A program made the translations under genes and the position numbers. Shown one piece after another: positions 6,181-7,174 of a stretch of DNA of 7,174 nucleotides. Position 1 is the first letter of the stretch. Each line of letters opens with the position of its first letter. The stretch lies in contig CAZIWT010000163.1 of assembly GCA_964542895.1 (NCBI GenBank), forward strand, positions 1 through 7,174, read 5' to 3'. The stretch is from Zymogenus sp964542895 (GTDB lineage: Bacteria; Desulfobacterota; Zymogenia; Zymogenales; Zymogenaceae). A model generated the notes under the pieces. That model did not search any database and was not told where the DNA came from. It was given only the letters and a program-made list of their open reading frames with translations.

Positions 6181-6462
6181 AATATTCGCCGCAGCCCTCT
6201 TAGATGCCTTCAAGGGATTGAGCTTTAAGGCTTCGGTTTTCGCCTCTTTCTTGACGTGTGTTGCGAGGTTGCAGAGTCCTCTCACCCATTTTGCGGCCGG
6301 GTCTGCGGCGGAAGAGCAGTATTTCCCCGTGGGAAATTCTACGATTTTGTCGCATCCCTCGCACTCGCTGATGATGGTGTGGCATATGCCCCCGTTGAAT
6401 CCGCATCCGTTCTTCGTCATGAAAACGCACTCAATCCCTTTCTTTACGGTTTTACACTCCAA
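6178..6462 (-). CDS. PxxKW family cysteine-rich protein
   Basis: The 94-residue protein has eight cysteines (C3, C12, C20, C27, C34, C37, C49, C64), including C34-E-G-C37. It carries the signature D54-P-A-A-K-W59 that names the PxxKW cysteine-rich family. The C-terminal third is lysine-rich (V-K-K-E-A-K, L-K-A-S-K-R-A). The spacing suggests a small metal-binding (zinc or iron-sulfur) fold or a disulfide protein. There is no signal peptide, so a cytoplasmic metal site is more likely. I know of no established function for the family. The start is TTG at 6462, preceded by GGAGGA 8 nt upstream, giving the N-terminus MECKTVKKG that I recall as typical for the family. No ATG is available near it. 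A near-consensus promoter lies about 80 nt upstream, and the bidirectional terminator follows. Confidence 0.88.
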   Translation of the reverse strand: MECKTVKKGIECVFMTKNGCGFNGGICHTIISECEGCDKIVEFPTGKYCSSAADPAAKWVRGLCNLATHVKKEAKTEALKLNPLKASKRAAANI

Positions 6463-6493
6463 TGTCAGGGTCCTCCCAATAAGTGATCATTTT

Positions 6494-6521
6494 AAAAAAC
6501 CGGGGCCCAAAATAGCGCCCC
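6494..6521 (-). promoter_or_regulatory. Terminator-like hairpin in the leader of the PxxKW gene
   Basis: On the minus strand, GGGGC (6521-6517) can pair with GCCCC (6506-6502) over a 10-nt loop, followed by GG and T6 (6499-6494). It lies between the predicted transcription start (about 6540) and the TTG start, so it could attenuate expression. The stem is only 5 bp and the loop is large, so this is a weak call. A direct repeat CCCAAAATAGC / CCCAAAAATAGC (6506-6516 and 6525-6536) overlaps it on the plus strand. Confidence 0.3.
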
Positions 6522-6546
6522 CAACCCAAAAATAGCTTAATTCTTA

Positions 6547-6575
6547 ATTTTATATTAATGCTTGATCGGTGTCAA
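6547..6575 (-). promoter_or_regulatory. Sigma-70 promoter of the PxxKW gene
   Basis: On the minus strand a perfect TTGACA (6575-6570) is separated by exactly 17 nt from TAAAAT (6552-6547), a 5-of-6 match to TATAAT. Predicted transcription starts near 6540 and gives a leader of about 78 nt. Confidence 0.75.
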
Positions 6576-6656
6576 TAAAAATCTAAAATAGTTTCAGAAA
6601 TTCTTTAGTCCGCCCCACTCGTGATTCATATTTATTTAAGCCCATCAAAATTTCTA

Positions 6657-6685
6657 TTGACAAAAAAATATAAACCGGATATTAT
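6657..6685 (+). promoter_or_regulatory. Sigma-70 promoter of the TPR lipoprotein gene
   Basis: A perfect TTGACA (6657-6662) is followed after exactly 17 nt by TATTAT (6680-6685), a 5-of-6 match to TATAAT. Transcription would start near 6692, about 29 nt before the ATG, with a GGGGGA ribosome site (6708-6713) in the leader. It is divergent from the PxxKW promoter, and the roughly 80 bp between the two -35 boxes show no clear operator. Confidence 0.75.
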
Positions 6686-6720
6686 TATTCAAAACAACTA
6701 ATTTTACGGGGGATGAAGCG

Positions 6721-7174
6721 ATGAAGTTGAAAATGAAGAGGGACTTAATCGCGGCCACTAAGATATCTGCCGCCGTCCTGGCCACCGCGCTCGCATTTGC
6801 GTTTCTTTTGGGCACCTCCTGCGGCGTGCCGGACGAGCTGAAGAGTGCAGAAGGGTGGTATAAAAAAGGAAAAGCTTACGCTGATGATGAAATGTACGGA
6901 AAGGCGATAGAGTGCCTGACAAAAGCCATTGCTATTGATCCCGAACACGAGAAATCATACAGCTTGAGAGGGTATTGCTACCATTCGATAGTGCAATACG
7001 ACGAGGCGCTGGCGGACTTTGAAATGGCACTGAAGCTTGGAAACGAAAAGGCAGATGAGTCTTATTATTATATGGGATGGACTTATTATGATATGGGGAA
7101 CTACGAGGAAGCAATAATCTGTTTTACTAAGGTTATTGAGATGCATCCCAACAGGGCAAGATTCTATTACGATA
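6721..7174 (+). CDS. TPR-repeat lipoprotein, 5' part, cut by right window edge
   Basis: About 151 residues are visible. The N-terminus is a lipoprotein signal: basic K-L-K-M-K-R, a hydrophobic stretch (about 10-30) and L30-G-T-S-C34, which fits the broad prokaryotic lipobox pattern although the -3 residue is glycine rather than leucine. The mature part begins at C34 and moves directly into tetratricopeptide repeats of about 34 residues: A43-E-G-W-Y-K-K-G-K-A-Y, Y79-S-x-x-G-Y-C-Y with Y93-D-E-A-L-A-D-F, and Y117-M-G-W-T-Y-Y-D-M-G-N-Y-E-E-A-I. At least three repeats are present before the edge. It is probably anchored in the inner or outer membrane facing the periplasm, with a scaffold role. 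The ATG at 6721 has GGGGGA 7 nt upstream. Codons from about 6840 onward are noticeably richer in A/T third bases than in the neighbouring genes. Confidence 0.9.
   Translation, partial: MKLKMKRDLIAATKISAAVLATALAFAFLLGTSCGVPDELKSAEGWYKKGKAYADDEMYGKAIECLTKAIAIDPEHEKSYSLRGYCYHSIVQYDEALADFEMALKLGNEKADESYYYMGWTYYDMGNYEEAIICFTKVIEMHPNRARFYYD

Overview
The window looks like chromosome from a Gram-negative-type bacterium, not an archaeon. One protein carries a signal peptide and another a lipobox. Three promoters have a TTGACA -35 box with 17-nt spacing, ribosome sites are of the GGAGG type, and there is a classical hairpin-plus-U-run terminator. Coding regions are GC-rich with frequent AGG (Arg) and ATA (Ile) codons, while intergenic DNA is AT-rich. 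The PxxKW cysteine-rich protein is a family I associate with Desulfobacterota (former Deltaproteobacteria). I take that phylum as the best guess, with low to moderate confidence and no finer placement.

Layout, left to right: the 3' part of a small cysteine-containing protein with V4R-like or thiazoline-hydrolase-like character (+, cut by the left edge); a 382-residue major facilitator transporter (+); a convergent gap with imperfect repeats and small hairpins; a DUF1805 (YunC-like) protein (-); a gap that can fold as a multi-branched RNA ending in two U-runs; a Gfo/Idh/MocA-type oxidoreductase with an SCP2-like domain at its C-terminus (-); a CPBP (CAAX protease-like) intramembrane protease (-); a divergent promoter region with a dyad over the -35 box; an exported eight-repeat TPR protein (+); a bidirectional terminator; the PxxKW cysteine-rich protein (-); a divergent promoter region; and a TPR lipoprotein (+, cut by the right edge).

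No single pathway is evident. The three central minus-strand genes (CPBP, Gfo-SCP2, DUF1805) run in one direction but are separated by 148 and 181 bp, so they need not form one operon. The two TPR proteins are both predicted to act outside the cytoplasm and flank the PxxKW gene. There is no CRISPR array, tRNA, rRNA, insertion sequence or recognisable defence or secretion system.

The items most worth a second look are the Gfo/Idh/MocA-SCP2 fusion, the structured region upstream of the DUF1805 gene, and the dyad in the TPR promoter. Three start codons appear to be non-ATG (two GTG, one TTG), supported by the ribosome sites and, in one case, by the signal peptide.
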